Counted from the stretch's first letter, positions 25,112 through 34,901 are shown. The stretch: 64,000 nt of DNA from VRUE01 sp963762205 (GCA_963762205.1 CAVXJZ010000003.1:558001-622000); one strand, 5' to 3'. Made by a program: numbers and translations. The notes: generated by a model not told the origin, from the letters alone.

Positions 25112-25305
25112 CGCCCCGATTACGCCCTTCCGAGAAGCGCGAGAAAGGGTCGAAAGCGGTGTCGAGCGGAGCCCGCCGGTGAATGTGAAAGTCACCCCTT
25201 AGCAGGGCTATGTCGCCGGAAATGGCTTTGTAGAGCCAAATCGCGTGCCCCCGGCGAATCGGTCTACGAAACCGAAGGTCACAGGTTCGAATCCTGTCGG
25301 GCGCT
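25112..25305 (+). repeat. Dispersed repeat, copy C, ending in a tRNA-Arg 3' half
   Basis: Same arrangement and length as copy B: head cgccccgattacg, hairpin region 25123-25141 (one arm altered), 78 and 58 nt blocks, small hairpin ggctt-tgta-gagcc whose pairs are kept by G-U in place of G-C of copy B, then a tRNA-Arg 3' half (25259-25304). The antisense ORF across it contains RIRTCDLRFRRPIRR and is not a gene. Bases 24975-25111 and 25306-25553 show no gene. Confidence 0.75.
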
Positions 25306-25553
25306 GTCGCGGACCCATTCCTGCAGCGATGCGATTGGGGCGCCTGCCCTAGAGGGCGAATCCTGTCGCGCGCCTCGGCCAGGGTTCCCGCGGCTCCGGC
25401 CAGCAAAAAAATCATCCGGGTCGAGACGCCGCTATTTGCGCCAAAAGCATTACCGCGGCCGATTTTTACCGGGAACCCCCTGAGTACGATGGGCGCGTGA
25501 GCGCATCGGGGAAGCACTCACGGGAGGGAACTGAAAACTGCTCGGAGGTCGTC

Positions 25554-25910
25554 ATGTCCAAGTCCAAGAAGGCTGACGCGAAGCGGCAGACTGTCGCAAG
25601 CGTCGCCGGCGAAGTAGCGGAGCTTCGCGCCGGTCTCGGCGAGGTCCTCTCGCTTCTGAAGGGCGATGGCGGGCAGGCGGCCGCACAGGCCAACGGGGCG
25701 GTCGAGACGGAAGTCGCCGATCTGCGCCAGCGCCTCCGAGGCCGATCGCGCCACGCGGAGAACGCAGGGCCGCGAGGCGACGACGGGAGGGGCAACGGTT
25801 CATCCTCGACGATCTCGGCCGCCGCCGAACGCGCCCGCGAGCAGTTGCGCGAGCAGTTCAGGGGACTCCGCGCCGGCATTCAGGAATTGCTGGAGAAGGA
25901 GGGTCGGTGA
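25554..25910 (+). CDS. Small coiled-coil protein of unknown function
   Basis: 118 residues from ATG 25554, chosen because GGAGG lies seven bases upstream; a GTG at 25497 is possible but lacks a ribosome site. The N-terminus is basic (SKSKKADAKRQTV), followed by a predicted helix (VAGEVAELRAGLGEVLSLL) and a Gly/Arg-rich linker. The C-terminal 33 residues (AAAERAREQLREQFRGLRAG then IQELLEKEGR) are a coiled coil closely related to the N-terminus of the next protein. No homologue recognised. Confidence 0.6.
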   Translation: MSKSKKADAKRQTVASVAGEVAELRAGLGEVLSLLKGDGGQAAAQANGAVETEVADLRQRLRGRSRHAENAGPRGDDGRGNGSSSTISAAAERAREQLREQFRGLRAGIQELLEKEGR

Positions 25911-25968
25911 CGACCGCTCCATCGATGATCGCCGGGAGCCGACTGAACGCCTTCTTGGGAGGCCACGC

Positions 25969-26985
25969 GTGAGCCCGCCCCGGGATCGACCCGATCCTCC
26001 TTCCGGCGGCGGAAAACAAGAGATCTCAGCCGCCGCCGAACGCGGCCGCGACCGGGTACGGAAGCAATTTCAGGAGCTCCGGGTCGAGATCGAGGAACTG
26101 CAAGCCCAGGAAGGCGGCGGCGATGACCGGGTTGCCGGCGGCTTCTGGACCGCGGCCCGTACGTCGGCCGCCCTGCTCGCGCTGAGCGCGGCGATTGCCG
26201 CGGCGGCCGTCAATTTCGGGTTGAACGGAGCTCGTTCTCCGAAGGAGGGCAGCATCACCGTCCCACCGCGGCCCGGTCAACCGCAGCCAGGTGTGATCGG
26301 AGTCGGCGGAGAGAGTTCAGCGACCCCTCCGACCTTCCTGTCGCGCATCGCACCCGGCCTGCAGATCGGCACGTTCGCGGCCCTTCCCGGCGCAGGCCTC
26401 CCCTCCCAAGGGCCGTCTACCCAGCTCGTCGTCGCCGAGACCGCGCCTGTGGGCGCGCACCGCTCGCCGCGTCAGGAAGTCGCGAGCGCCGATCCCGTCT
26501 CGCAGGCACCCACACCGACGCCATCGGCGCCCCTGGCCGAAGCACCTCAGGATCCCCCCTCTTCGCCACTGGCGACCACGGGCGATGATGGGGACGGTGG
26601 CGGGAAGAAACCCCCCAAAGACGTCACGACCGCCGCCAGGCCGGACAGGGACGACGAGGGCCTTCAGGGCAAGGATCACGGCAAGGGGCACGGGAAAGGC
26701 CACGCTGGGAGTCCTGGCAAAGGCCACGCTGGGAGCCCTGGCAAAGGCCACGCTGAGAGTCCAGGCAAAGGCCACGCTGAGAGCCCTGGCAAAGGCCACG
26801 CTGAGAGTCCAGGCAAAGGCCACGCTGAGAGCCCTGGTAAAGGCCACGAGAAAGATGAGGGCGGCGAGGCTCCCGCCCCCGTGACCCCGAGCTACCCCGG
26901 CCCCCCCGAGGGCGGACCCGGCCACGGCGGAAAAGGCAAGGACGGCGGCAAAGGAAAAAGCAGCGCCCCTGGACGCGGCAAATAG
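25969..26985 (+). CDS. Membrane-anchored protein with coiled-coil head and Gly/Lys/His repeat tail
   Basis: 338 residues from GTG 25969 (GGGAGG upstream). Residues about 20-50 (AAAERGRDRVRKQFQELRVE) copy the coiled coil of the previous protein; one transmembrane helix follows (ALLALSAAIAAAAVNFG); the rest is a long Pro/Thr/Ser-rich region and six 8-residue repeats GKGHA(G/E)SP (26692-26835), then a Gly/Lys-rich end. Shared helices suggest that the soluble neighbour docks on this protein at the membrane. The His-rich tail might bind metal or polyanion. No homologue recognised. Confidence 0.55.
   Translation: MSPPRDRPDPPSGGGKQEISAAAERGRDRVRKQFQELRVEIEELQAQEGGGDDRVAGGFWTAARTSAALLALSAAIAAAAVNFGLNGARSPKEGSITVPPRPGQPQPGVIGVGGESSATPPTFLSRIAPGLQIGTFAALPGAGLPSQGPSTQLVVAETAPVGAHRSPRQEVASADPVSQAPTPTPSAPLAEAPQDPPSSPLATTGDDGDGGGKKPPKDVTTAARPDRDDEGLQGKDHGKGHGKGHAGSPGKGHAGSPGKGHAESPGKGHAESPGKGHAESPGKGHAESPGKGHEKDEGGEAPAPVTPSYPGPPEGGPGHGGKGKDGGKGKSSAPGRGK
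26692..26835 (+). repeat. 24-bp tandem repeat, six units
   Basis: Six perfect-length 24-bp units (ggcaaaggccacgctgagag plus tcct or ccca-like ends) encode GKGHAGSP twice and GKGHAESP four times in the tail of the membrane-anchored protein. Alternating third-position differences (agtcct, agccct, agtcca) indicate duplication of a 48-bp pair. Confidence 0.85.
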
Positions 26986-26989
26986 CGCG

Positions 26990-27270
26990 CATCGGTCACC
27001 CGTCGGGCTCCGTCGAAATTCGGCCAGCGCTCCTCGAGCACGGCGATGATGCGGGTCGAGTCGCCGATCGAGCGCCCGTCGAGGGTCAGGACCGGGGTCT
27101 TGTCGGTGTCGCCGGTGAGCTGCTTCGCCTTGAGGTGTGCACGGCGGGAAGCAGCGAGCGGCGGACATGGGGGATGCGCTTGTGGTCGAGCGCCCCAGCG
27201 CACCTTCTGGTTGTGGTGGGAGATCTAAAACTGCCACAGCACCGGCAGGTCGGCCATCCCGGCAACCATA
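26990..27270 (-). pseudogene. Glutathione S-transferase N-terminal domain remnant
   Basis: Read on the minus strand with one frame change and one internal stop (TAG near 27226), the sequence gives LPVLWQF, ISHHNQKVRWA, LDHKRIPHVRRSLLPAVH, KTPVLTLDGRSIGDSTRIIA and VLEERWPNF, i.e. the thioredoxin-like N-terminal half of a GST. The C-terminal helical domain is absent. The remaining bases up to 27320 show no gene. Confidence 0.6.
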
Positions 27271-27320
27271 GAGGACCCGCGCGGGCCCGCAGACGTCCGC
27301 CAGGGTAGGCTCAGTTCGAG

Positions 27321-28895
27321 ATGACCGATCGCCGCCCAGGAGCCGTAGTGCGGGCGCCCCGCTTTCGCCGGGGCCTCTCGGCGGCCGTCCTCGCCGCCCT
27401 CGCGGCGGCGGCGATTCTCTCGCCGACGGCGGCGGCCGACCGGATCTATTGGGGCAACGAAGCCGCGAGCAGGATCTCGTTCGCCACCCTCGGCGGCGGC
27501 GGGGGCGGGGACCTGCCGCTGACCGGAGTCGGCTTTCCCCAGGGCCTCGCGATCGATTCGGCCGCGGGCCGCATCTACTGGACGAGGTACGCGGGGATCG
27601 ATGAAGGTGTCCGCGTTTCCAATTTCGACGGAAGCGGCGCTGCGATGATCAACACCGCCGGGGCGACGGTCAACAGCATCTACGGGTTGGCCATCGACCC
27701 CGCAGGCGGGCGCGTCTACTGGGCAAATGTTCCCGCCGGCCCCGACGACATCTCCTACGCCAGACTGGACGGCAGCGGCGGCGGAAACCTCAACACGAGC
27801 GGGGCCACCGAGCTCGACAACCCGTTCGGCGTCGCCGTCGACCCCGCCGGGGGACGGGTCTACTGGGCCAACGGGACGAACCAGATCTCCTTCGCCCGAC
27901 TCGACGAAAGCGGGGGTGGCGACGTCGACACGACCGGGGCCACTGTCGGCAATCCGCGCGGCGTCGCGGTAGACCCCGCCGCCGGCCGGGTCTACTGGGC
28001 CAACGGGACCCCGCCGGCAATCTCATTCGCAAACCTCGACGGGTCGGGCGCTGCCGACGTCAACACCGCGGGTGCCACCGTGAAAAGCCCGATGGGGGTC
28101 GCCATCGACCACGACGGTGGCCGCGTCTACTGGGCGAACGAAACGACCGGGGTGATCTCCTACGCCAACCTCGATGGGACCGGTGGCGGCGACATCGACA
28201 CGACCGGGGCCTCGCCGGGCGAAGCCACCTTTCCGATCCTCCATCTCGCGCCCACGGTCGCGAGGGCACCGGATCTCTCGGCCTCGCGCAGGCCGGGGTC
28301 GCATCTCTCGTGCACCCAGGGCGAGTGGGCAGCCGACGTCGTTGCGGCCTTCCTCTTCCGGGTGCCGCGAACGTTTGCCTACAGCTGGACCAGGGACGGC
28401 GCCGCCGTTCCCGGGGCCGACTCGGCCACGCTCTCACCCGACATGCCCGGCGAGTACCGCTGCGCGATCACCGCCTCGAACGACGCCGGTTCGACCACCG
28501 GAGTCAGCCCCGCACGGAGAATCGAGACAGCAGCGGTCGCCGGCCTGAGGATCCGGCCCCGTGCGTTCCTCGCCGCTCGCCGCCACCACAGCGCCGGCGC
28601 GAGCGCCCACAAGGGGCGGCCGCGGCGCGGGGCGAGAGTGAGATTCCGACTCAACGAACCGGCCCGGGTCGTGTTCAGGGTCAAGAGGCTCCGGCGTGGC
28701 AGGCGACCGAGGCTGCTCCGCGGCCGGCTCGTCCGGGTCGGCGGCTCGGGCGTGAACCGGTTCCGCTTCAACGGCCGCCTGCGCGGCCGGTCGCTGAGCC
28801 CGGGCCGTTACGTTCTCACCGCGACGCCCCGGGGCGTCGGCAAGCCGGGCCGCACCCGCTCTGCCGGTTTCCGCATCGCGCGCCCCGGGCGCTGA
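27321..28895 (+). CDS. Secreted YWTD (LDL-receptor type) beta-propeller protein
   Basis: 524 residues with signal peptide (VLAALAAAAILSPTAAA). Six blades carry the pattern GGRVYWAN/IYW at intervals of about 42 residues (AADRIYWGNEAASRISF, DPAGGRVYWANG and so on). An Ig-like segment (HLSCTQGEWAADV to GEYRCAITASNDAGS, one Cys pair) and a strongly basic C-terminus follow. Exported, probably cell-surface attached through the basic tail; no enzyme motif. Intact frame. It is the last gene before the final tRNA-end copy. Confidence 0.7.
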   Translation: MTDRRPGAVVRAPRFRRGLSAAVLAALAAAAILSPTAAADRIYWGNEAASRISFATLGGGGGGDLPLTGVGFPQGLAIDSAAGRIYWTRYAGIDEGVRVSNFDGSGAAMINTAGATVNSIYGLAIDPAGGRVYWANVPAGPDDISYARLDGSGGGNLNTSGATELDNPFGVAVDPAGGRVYWANGTNQISFARLDESGGGDVDTTGATVGNPRGVAVDPAAGRVYWANGTPPAISFANLDGSGAADVNTAGATVKSPMGVAIDHDGGRVYWANETTGVISYANLDGTGGGDIDTTGASPGEATFPILHLAPTVARAPDLSASRRPGSHLSCTQGEWAADVVAAFLFRVPRTFAYSWTRDGAAVPGADSATLSPDMPGEYRCAITASNDAGSTTGVSPARRIETAAVAGLRIRPRAFLAARRHHSAGASAHKGRPRRGARVRFRLNEPARVVFRVKRLRRGRRPRLLRGRLVRVGGSGVNRFRFNGRLRGRSLSPGRYVLTATPRGVGKPGRTRSAGFRIARPGR

Positions 28896-29037
28896 CTCGG
28901 CGCCTCAACCCCAGGAGGCCTCGGTCCGACCATCCGTCAATCCATCCGTCATTACGCGACCCAACGGAGCGCAGCGACGCCTGGCGAAGTCGACCGAATC
29001 CGACCGAAGTCGTGCCTAGCGACGTAGATCTGGCGAA

Positions 29038-29085
29038 CTACCGAAACCTAAGGTCACAGGTTCGAATCCTGTCGGGCGCGCTGAG
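29038..29085 (+). repeat. tRNA-Arg 3'-half copy (last of the series)
   Basis: ctaccgaaacctaagg is a diverged form of the anticodon loop and stem; from ggtcacaggttcgaatcctg on it is identical to tRNA-Arg, including the flanking gctgag that follows the complete gene at 11402. This shared flank is absent from the copies between, which fits an original right-hand boundary. Confidence 0.75.
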
Positions 29086-29100
29086 GCTACGGCCTGGTGG

Positions 29101-30690
29101 CTAGCGCGCCCGCGCCACGGCCGTCAGCAGCACCGCGCGGTGGCGCACTCCTCTGCCTGCGACCCGGGCCGTGAGCCGGTGCCGGTGGGTGGAGCCCAGC
29201 ACCCTCGAGGCCTTGCGGCTGAGCCTGACGCGGAGGGTCCTCGCCTCGCCGGCGTCCAGTGCGAAGCGGGCACGCCCGATCTGCCCGCGCCGGGGGCGGC
29301 CCTTCCCGGGAGCCACGGTCCGCGCGACCAGCCGCAAGACGCCCCGGCAGTCTTCGATCCCCCGGCAGCTCAGCCTGATCAGCGCCCTGCCTCTGCGGAC
29401 GCGGGCGACGCCGGCGGCCACCGCCACCCCGTTCCTCCCTCGAGCGGCGGCCAGGGCCTGCGTCTGGGTCGCCGACGGCAGGCTGTTGCAGTACGCGGTA
29501 TGCCCGGTGAAGACGAAGGCGTCCGAGCAGCCCTCGTTGTCGGTCACGGTCAGGGTGACGTCGTAGGCGCCGGGGCCGGCGTAGGTGTGTGAGATCGTGC
29601 GGCCGCCGTCGGGGGCCACGACGCCGTCGCCGAAGGCCCATCCGTAGCCGGCGATGGCGCCGTCGGGGTCGCTCGAGGCGGCGCCGTCGAAGACCGCGGC
29701 GGTTCCCGCGAGCAACGGGGGGACGGCGAAGGAAGCGACCGGTGACTGGTCTGGCGCCACCGCGACGCTCCCCAGATTGCCGCCGAGTTTGACCGGGCCG
29801 CCGACCACCTGTCCGGCCTTCAGGTCGGTCCCGGTGACCTTGCCCGAAGAGAACCCGGCAGCGTATGCCTTGCCGCCCGAGGGGGTGAGAGCGAGGCTCG
29901 AGGCTTCGGTCGGCAGCGGGATCTGATCGACGATCTGACGGGACGCGATGTCGACGACGGCTATCGATTCGGAGCCGCCCACGTAGGCGAGGCGGCCGTC
30001 GGGGCTGATCGAGGCCGCTGGCGCCGGTCGCAATTCCGATCGTGGAGCCAACCTCCGTGAGCTGTCCGTGTCGATCACGTCGAGGGACCCGCCCCAGGGA
30101 TCGGTGGCGAGGAGGAGCCTGCCGTCGGGCGCCACGGCCAACTGCGGGCTCTTTGCCCGCCGACAGTTTGCGCGCCCGGCCCGGGGACCCGAACTGTGGA
30201 TAGGCTCCGAGACCATCGGCGACGAGCCGTAGGTCGCCACGAAGGCTCGCAGGCCGTTCGGCGAGATCGCGATCGGACCCACGCCGTGTTGGAGTTTGAC
30301 CGGTTCGCCGACCACCGCCCGGTGGCAAGGTCGACGCTCGTCACCCAGCCGGGATCCAAGCCGCCCTCGCTCGAGACGTAGGCATTGCGCCCGTCCGGGT
30401 GATGGCCACGTCTCGCTTCGAGCCGGTCACCATGATCGGTTCGCCCACCGTCCGACTAGCGGTGTCGACGATCGAGACGTGGTTGGAGTTCCCGGCGACC
30501 GCGGCCAGCCTCCCATCGGAAGTCACCCCGCCACGGCCTTGCCTTTGACCAGGATAGGTTTCCCGACGGCCTGGTGGGTACGATGTCCATGACCGCAAGC
30601 CATTCATCCCGACCACGTAGACGATCCAGCGTCGGCCTTTACCGCCAAGCTCATCGCAAACCCAACCAGCCCGGAACAGCAATTCCCGAA
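29101..30690 (-). CDS. YVTN propeller/PKD surface protein (several frameshifts in the 5' third)
   Basis: The part 29101-30315 encodes propeller blades (AISPNGLRAFVATYG, SISPDGRLAYVGGSESIAVV), a PKD domain (SSDPDGAIAGYGWAFGDG, VTLTVTDNEGCSDAFVFTG) and a basic tail, the same order as the protein at 7653. Upstream, blades continue in other frames: VTSVDLATG, PDGRNAYVSSEGG, VTSDGRLAAVAGNSNHVSIV. Adding single bases near 30330 and 30395 joins them; a further break lies near 30540. The true start lies near or beyond 30690 and I could not fix it. Either a decaying gene or indel-rich sequence. Confidence 0.6.
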
Positions 30691-30785
30691 CCCCTACCCA
30701 CACGGGACCAGGATCGCGGGATGACCGGAGGTTGGAAAGATAACCGTTCCACGCTTCGAGCGTTTCGACAGATGGGGTCTCGTCG

Positions 30786-33700
30786 CTAGCGCCGGTGCCC
30801 GCGAAGTCGCAGACGCAGGCTGCTCCCGGTCAAGGTGGACCGAGCGACCACACCCAGCCGATGATCGGACCCGCTGGCTAAGTCTTCAGGCCGGCTGCGC
30901 AGGCGCTCCGGGATGCGCCAGCGCTTCTCGCAGCCGGCCTTCTTGCCGTCCAGCTTGTCCTTCTTGCCGGCCTGACCGTCGCAGAGATCGCCCTTGCCGC
31001 CGCCGCCCTTGAGCACGTCGTTGCCGGCGCCGCCCTTGACCGTGTCGTTGCCGTGGCCGCCGTCGAGCGGTCGGCGCCCTTTCCGCCTAAGATCAGGTCC
31101 TTGCCGTCTCCGCCGCGCAGCAGGTCGTTGCCGCCGCCGCCCTTGACGTGTCCTTGCCCGTGCCGCCGCAGATCGGTCGTTGCCGCCCATGCCCTTGATC
31201 GTGTCGTTGCCGCCGAGCGCGACGATCACGTCGGCCTTGCGCGTGCCCACGAGCTTCTCCCCCGTGCTCGTCCCGACGATCGTCGCCCGCTTGCCCTTGC
31301 ACTTGTGGACCGTGGCCGTGCCGGTCCGCCCGTGCCGCCGCGGTCGCCGCTCGGTCCGCTCGGCGGCGTCGCCACCGGCGCGGCCGGGCGCACGCGTCTC
31401 GCAGCCGACGAAGATCGCCGCCGGGTCCGTCGCCTGCGTCGTCGGCGGTGACCGTGTCCGTCCCGGGGCCGCAGTCGACCAGCAGGTCGGGCTCGCCGTC
31501 GGCGACGTCGATCGTGTCGTCGCCTGCGCCGGCGAGCACCGCGTCGCGTCCGCCGCCCGCGATGATCGTGTCGGCGCCGCCGAAGGCCGCAGATCACCTC
31601 GCCGCCGGAACCGCCCGTCAGGTTGTCGGCTTCCGCGTCGCCTCTCACGTCGCAGGTCGGCGCCGAGCAGGCGTCGGCGAGCTCGGAGGTGGAGAGCGGC
31701 GTCGCCGCCGCCGGCCGCTAGCGCGGTCGCCGTCGCCGAATCACCCATGCCGTCGGCCAGCGACGCGCCGGGGTTCGCGAACAGCCACGCCGCGTTGCCC
31801 GCGCCGTCGGTCGTCGCCTCGACCGCGCCGAGGAAGCGCTCGGCCTCGCCGTTGCCGCTGGGGCGGCCGCCGTCGCTCGCGAACAGCTCGATGCGGTAGG
31901 TCGTCGCCGGCGCGGCGGCGAGCGTGCCGGCCGCGACCGCGCTGAGCCTTCGCCGGCCGCCGCGGTCAAGAGCGGGAACGGCTGGCAGCGGTTGGCGACG
32001 TCGGCTCTTGCAGGCGCCGTTCTCGGTCACGCCCGCGTCCAGCGGACGCGCGCAGGTCGATCCCGAGGCCGCCGTTGGCGAGGATCGCGTTGCCGAGGAC
32101 CGGCATGTCGACGACCGGCTAGGCGCCGCCGACGAGCGACCACGCCCGCGCTCGCCGTTGTCGGCGATCACGTTGCCGGCGCCGGCGTCGGTCCCGCCGA
32201 TCGTGGTCAGGTGGACGGCGCCGTAGCCGGCCTCGATCCCGTGGTCGTCGTTGCCAAGCGGCGTGACGCCGTCGGCGCCGAGGCCGATCAGGTTCGCCTG
32301 GATCACGTCGCCGCTCGCGTCGCCCCCGAACGAGGATCGCCGCTGGCGCCGTTGCCGGAGATGACGTTCGGCGTGCCCGGCCGGCCGACGGTCGCGCCGG
32401 AGACGCCGCTGAGCGTCACGCCCCAGCCGCCGTTGCCGCGGTCGAGCAGGCCGCTGACGGTCGGTGCCGAGGTGGTTGCCGAGGATCTCCGTGTCCGCGA
32501 TCGGACCGCCCGCCGCGGCGTGTCGAAGGCGCCGATGCCGTCTGGCCGTTGCCGGAGATCAGGTTGCAGTCGCCGTCGCAGACGCCGCCCGGGGTCGGGT
32601 CGGACACGCCGCCGATCGTCGTGCCCGGGAGCGGCGGGCCGTCCATCAACGAGCGATCGAGGTCGATGCCGTAGCTGCCGTTCGGCAGCGGCGGTGTCGC
32701 CGTCGGCCGCGAGCCCGATCATGTTGCCGGCGATCGTCGTGTCGGCGGGGCCGGGCGGCGTTGCCGAGCCGCGCGGAGCGAGAGCCCGTGGCCGGCGTTG
32801 CCGGAGATCAGGTTGCCGTCGGATCGTGGCGCCCGCGGTCGCACCCGAGCAGCGCGACCGCCCGGCTCGCGCTGGCGTTCGCGATCGCCGCCGTCGCCGG
32901 TCGACGTCGGTGCCGACGTAGTTGCCGCGGATCACCAGGCCGTCGGTCCGCGCAGCGCCGAGGCCGGAGACGGTCACGTCGATCCCGCTCGTCGCTCGTT
33001 GCCGGAGATCAGGTTGCAGTCGCCGCGCATCGCCGCCGAGCGTCAGGCGGTCGGCGCAGCCGATCGGAGGTCGTCGCCGGCCGGTCCGATCGGTGTCGAG
33101 GGTGGCGTGGATCCCGTCGCTTCCGTTCGGAACGGGCGCTGTCCCCGCTTGTCCGTGCCGATCGCGTTGCCGCGGATCGTGTTTCGCCCGTCGCTGAACC
33201 GACCACGGGTCAGAGCTGATGCCGTGCTGGGCGTTGCCCGAGACGACGCTCGTCAGGACCGTGCCGCGTCGCCGCGAAGCGCGATCCCGTTGCGGCCGTT
33301 CGCCTGCGGCGCTCGCGCCGGCTGGTCCATCCCGACGATCGCGTGTTCGATCGTGCTCCCTCCCCATAACAGGTGGATCCCGTCGTCGGGGAAGCTGTAG
33401 ACGGCGATGTTGTGGATCGAGCTGCCGTCGCTGCCGGTGGAGCATCAGGCCGCGTTGCTGGTCCCGCCGGCCACCTCGCTGCCGTCGAGCTGGACCCGGA
33501 CGACTTGTCGCCTCTGCCCTGGCTGCCGTCGATCTCGACCGGTCGGTGAATCCGGCAGCAGCGTCGCCGGCGCGATCGTGTGGACGCCGTGCCGGCGAGC
33601 GAGAACTCGATCACGTCGCGGGCGCCGGCCCGTGTTCGCCGGCCGGGGCAGTCGCCGCTCGCGTCGCCGACCGGGGTGTTCGCGTTTGTCGCCCTGATCG

Positions 33701-33846
33701 CCTCGCGCAGCGTGCAGTACGCCGTCCGCCAACGCTTCGTCGCCGGCGTCGTCGACGACCATGGTCGTCCCGCCGGCGGGCGCAGCGAAGGCGAGGCTGA
33801 GGGCGGCTGCCAGGAGGGGAGCCTTGAGGGGGCATCGGAGCCGCAC
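30786..33846 (-). CDS. Large secreted CSLREA beta-helix protein with RTX-type repeats (many frameshifts)
   Basis: The reading begins at GTG 33844-33846 with a signal (KAPLLAAALSLAFAAPAGG), then VVDDAGDEALADGV and the CSLREA-type motif CTLREAIRATNANTPVG. Parallel beta-helix text follows in all three frames (GISSDP, VISGNGASGD, TPNVISGNG, AGNMIGLAADGD). Glycine/Asp repeats of haemolysin type end the protein (GNDTVKGGAGNDVLKGGGG, KADVIVALGGNDTIKG, GGSGGEVICG), with CDGQAGKKDKLDGKKAGC as tail. More than ten frame changes occur over 3 kb. RTX repeats bind calcium outside the cell. The stop assignment at 30786 is uncertain. Confidence 0.55.
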
Positions 33847-33935
33847 GGCGGCACGCAGTCTACTGGGTGAAAAAACACCGCCGTTCGTAAACGGCACCGG
33901 TCGGCGTCTTCGAAATGCTACGGCGGGAGATGGGC

Positions 33936-34901
33936 TCAACGGCCTCGCCGGTCCGCCGCCCAGGCCTCGCCCGTGCCGGCGGCGATGCGCAGGCAGCGAT
34001 CCAGGCATTCCCAGTGGACGCGGTCGGGCGTGTCGCTCATGCGGTGGTGCTCGCTAAGGAGGCCGTCGCGGATCGAGAGCAAGGAGACGGCGGGCAGGCC
34101 GGCGAAGAGCGACAGGGCCGGGTCGGTCCAGCCGCCCACCCGGAAGCGTGTGGGCGGGGGGAGGCCGGCGAGACGCGCGCCTGCATCGGCCCAGGCGAGG
34201 TCGGCCTCCCGGTAGCGGACTGGAAGAGGCGGGCCCTCAGAGGCGGCGATCGCGGGCTCGCCGGAGCCGAGCGTGTCGAGCCCGAGCACGAACGTGGTCT
34301 CGGGGTCGAGGCTGCCACCCTCCGCCTGCAGCCAAGCGGCCATCCCGCCCATCCCCGACTCCTCGCAGCCGGGGAAGAGCGCCACCACCTCGCAGCCTGG
34401 GAGCGGTTGGCGTGCCCAGCGTTCGATCAGCGCGAGCGTTGCAGCGACCCCCGTGGCGTTGTCGTTCGCCCCCGGCACCACAGGGCTGAGCGCGACGTCG
34501 GCCTGGAGCGCGATCAGGGCGGCGAGCAGCGCACGCCCGAGCGGGCGGAGGCGTGAGGTCGCCGCGAGGCCGAGGGCGATCGTCGGTAGCGTCGCGTAGG
34601 AAGCGCCGCGCGAGAGGCGTGTCAGGCGTGGGTCCCAGACCAGGCCGGTGTGAGCGGCGTCGTGGTGGGCGACGATCACGAGTGTGCGTCGTCGCTCGCC
34701 CCTCGCCGGGAGGCGACCGAGCACGTTGGTGCCGGTCCCGGCCGGGAGCAGCCGTCGAGCCCACTGGGAGCGGCCGGAGAACTCGAAGCCGTAAGAGACC
34801 GCGGCGGCGAGGGCGAACGGACCGCCGAGCATCCCGAGCGCGTAGTGCGCCACATGCGCGCCGGCATAGGTGCTCTGGTAGCGGAACTCCTGCGTTCGCA
34901 C
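33936..34901 (-). CDS. M28-family zinc aminopeptidase
   Basis: 321 residues. Metal ligands of the M28 fold are visible in order: LVIVAHHDAAHTG (H, D), PGANDNATGVAATL (D), PGCEESGMGG (E, E), LGLDTLGSG (D) and EHHRMSDTPDRVHW (H). A hydrophobic stretch (LPTIALGLAATS, ALLAALIALQADVAL) between the first two is unusual for a soluble enzyme. The GTG start is internal to a longer homologous frame: about 35 more residues (LSAIERGSATAGERASAEWV) are encoded up to 35025 but stop at an in-frame TGA before any start codon, so the 5' end is probably damaged. Confidence 0.7.
   Translation of the reverse strand: MRTQEFRYQSTYAGAHVAHYALGMLGGPFALAAAVSYGFEFSGRSQWARRLLPAGTGTNVLGRLPARGERRRTLVIVAHHDAAHTGLVWDPRLTRLSRGASYATLPTIALGLAATSRLRPLGRALLAALIALQADVALSPVVPGANDNATGVAATLALIERWARQPLPGCEVVALFPGCEESGMGGMAAWLQAEGGSLDPETTFVLGLDTLGSGEPAIAASEGPPLPVRYREADLAWADAGARLAGLPPPTRFRVGGWTDPALSLFAGLPAVSLLSIRDGLLSEHHRMSDTPDRVHWECLDRCLRIAAGTGEAWAADRRGR

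Noticed and set aside
26692..26835. 24-bp repeat as a possible non-coding iteron.
   Set aside because: Units are exact multiples of three, in frame with a signal-supported membrane protein, and differ mainly at silent sites.
11328..29085. CRISPR or satellite explanation for the recurring tRNA-Arg sequence.
   Set aside because: Copies are 1 to 13 kb apart, unequal in extent and end at the tRNA 3' terminus, unlike regularly spaced repeats.
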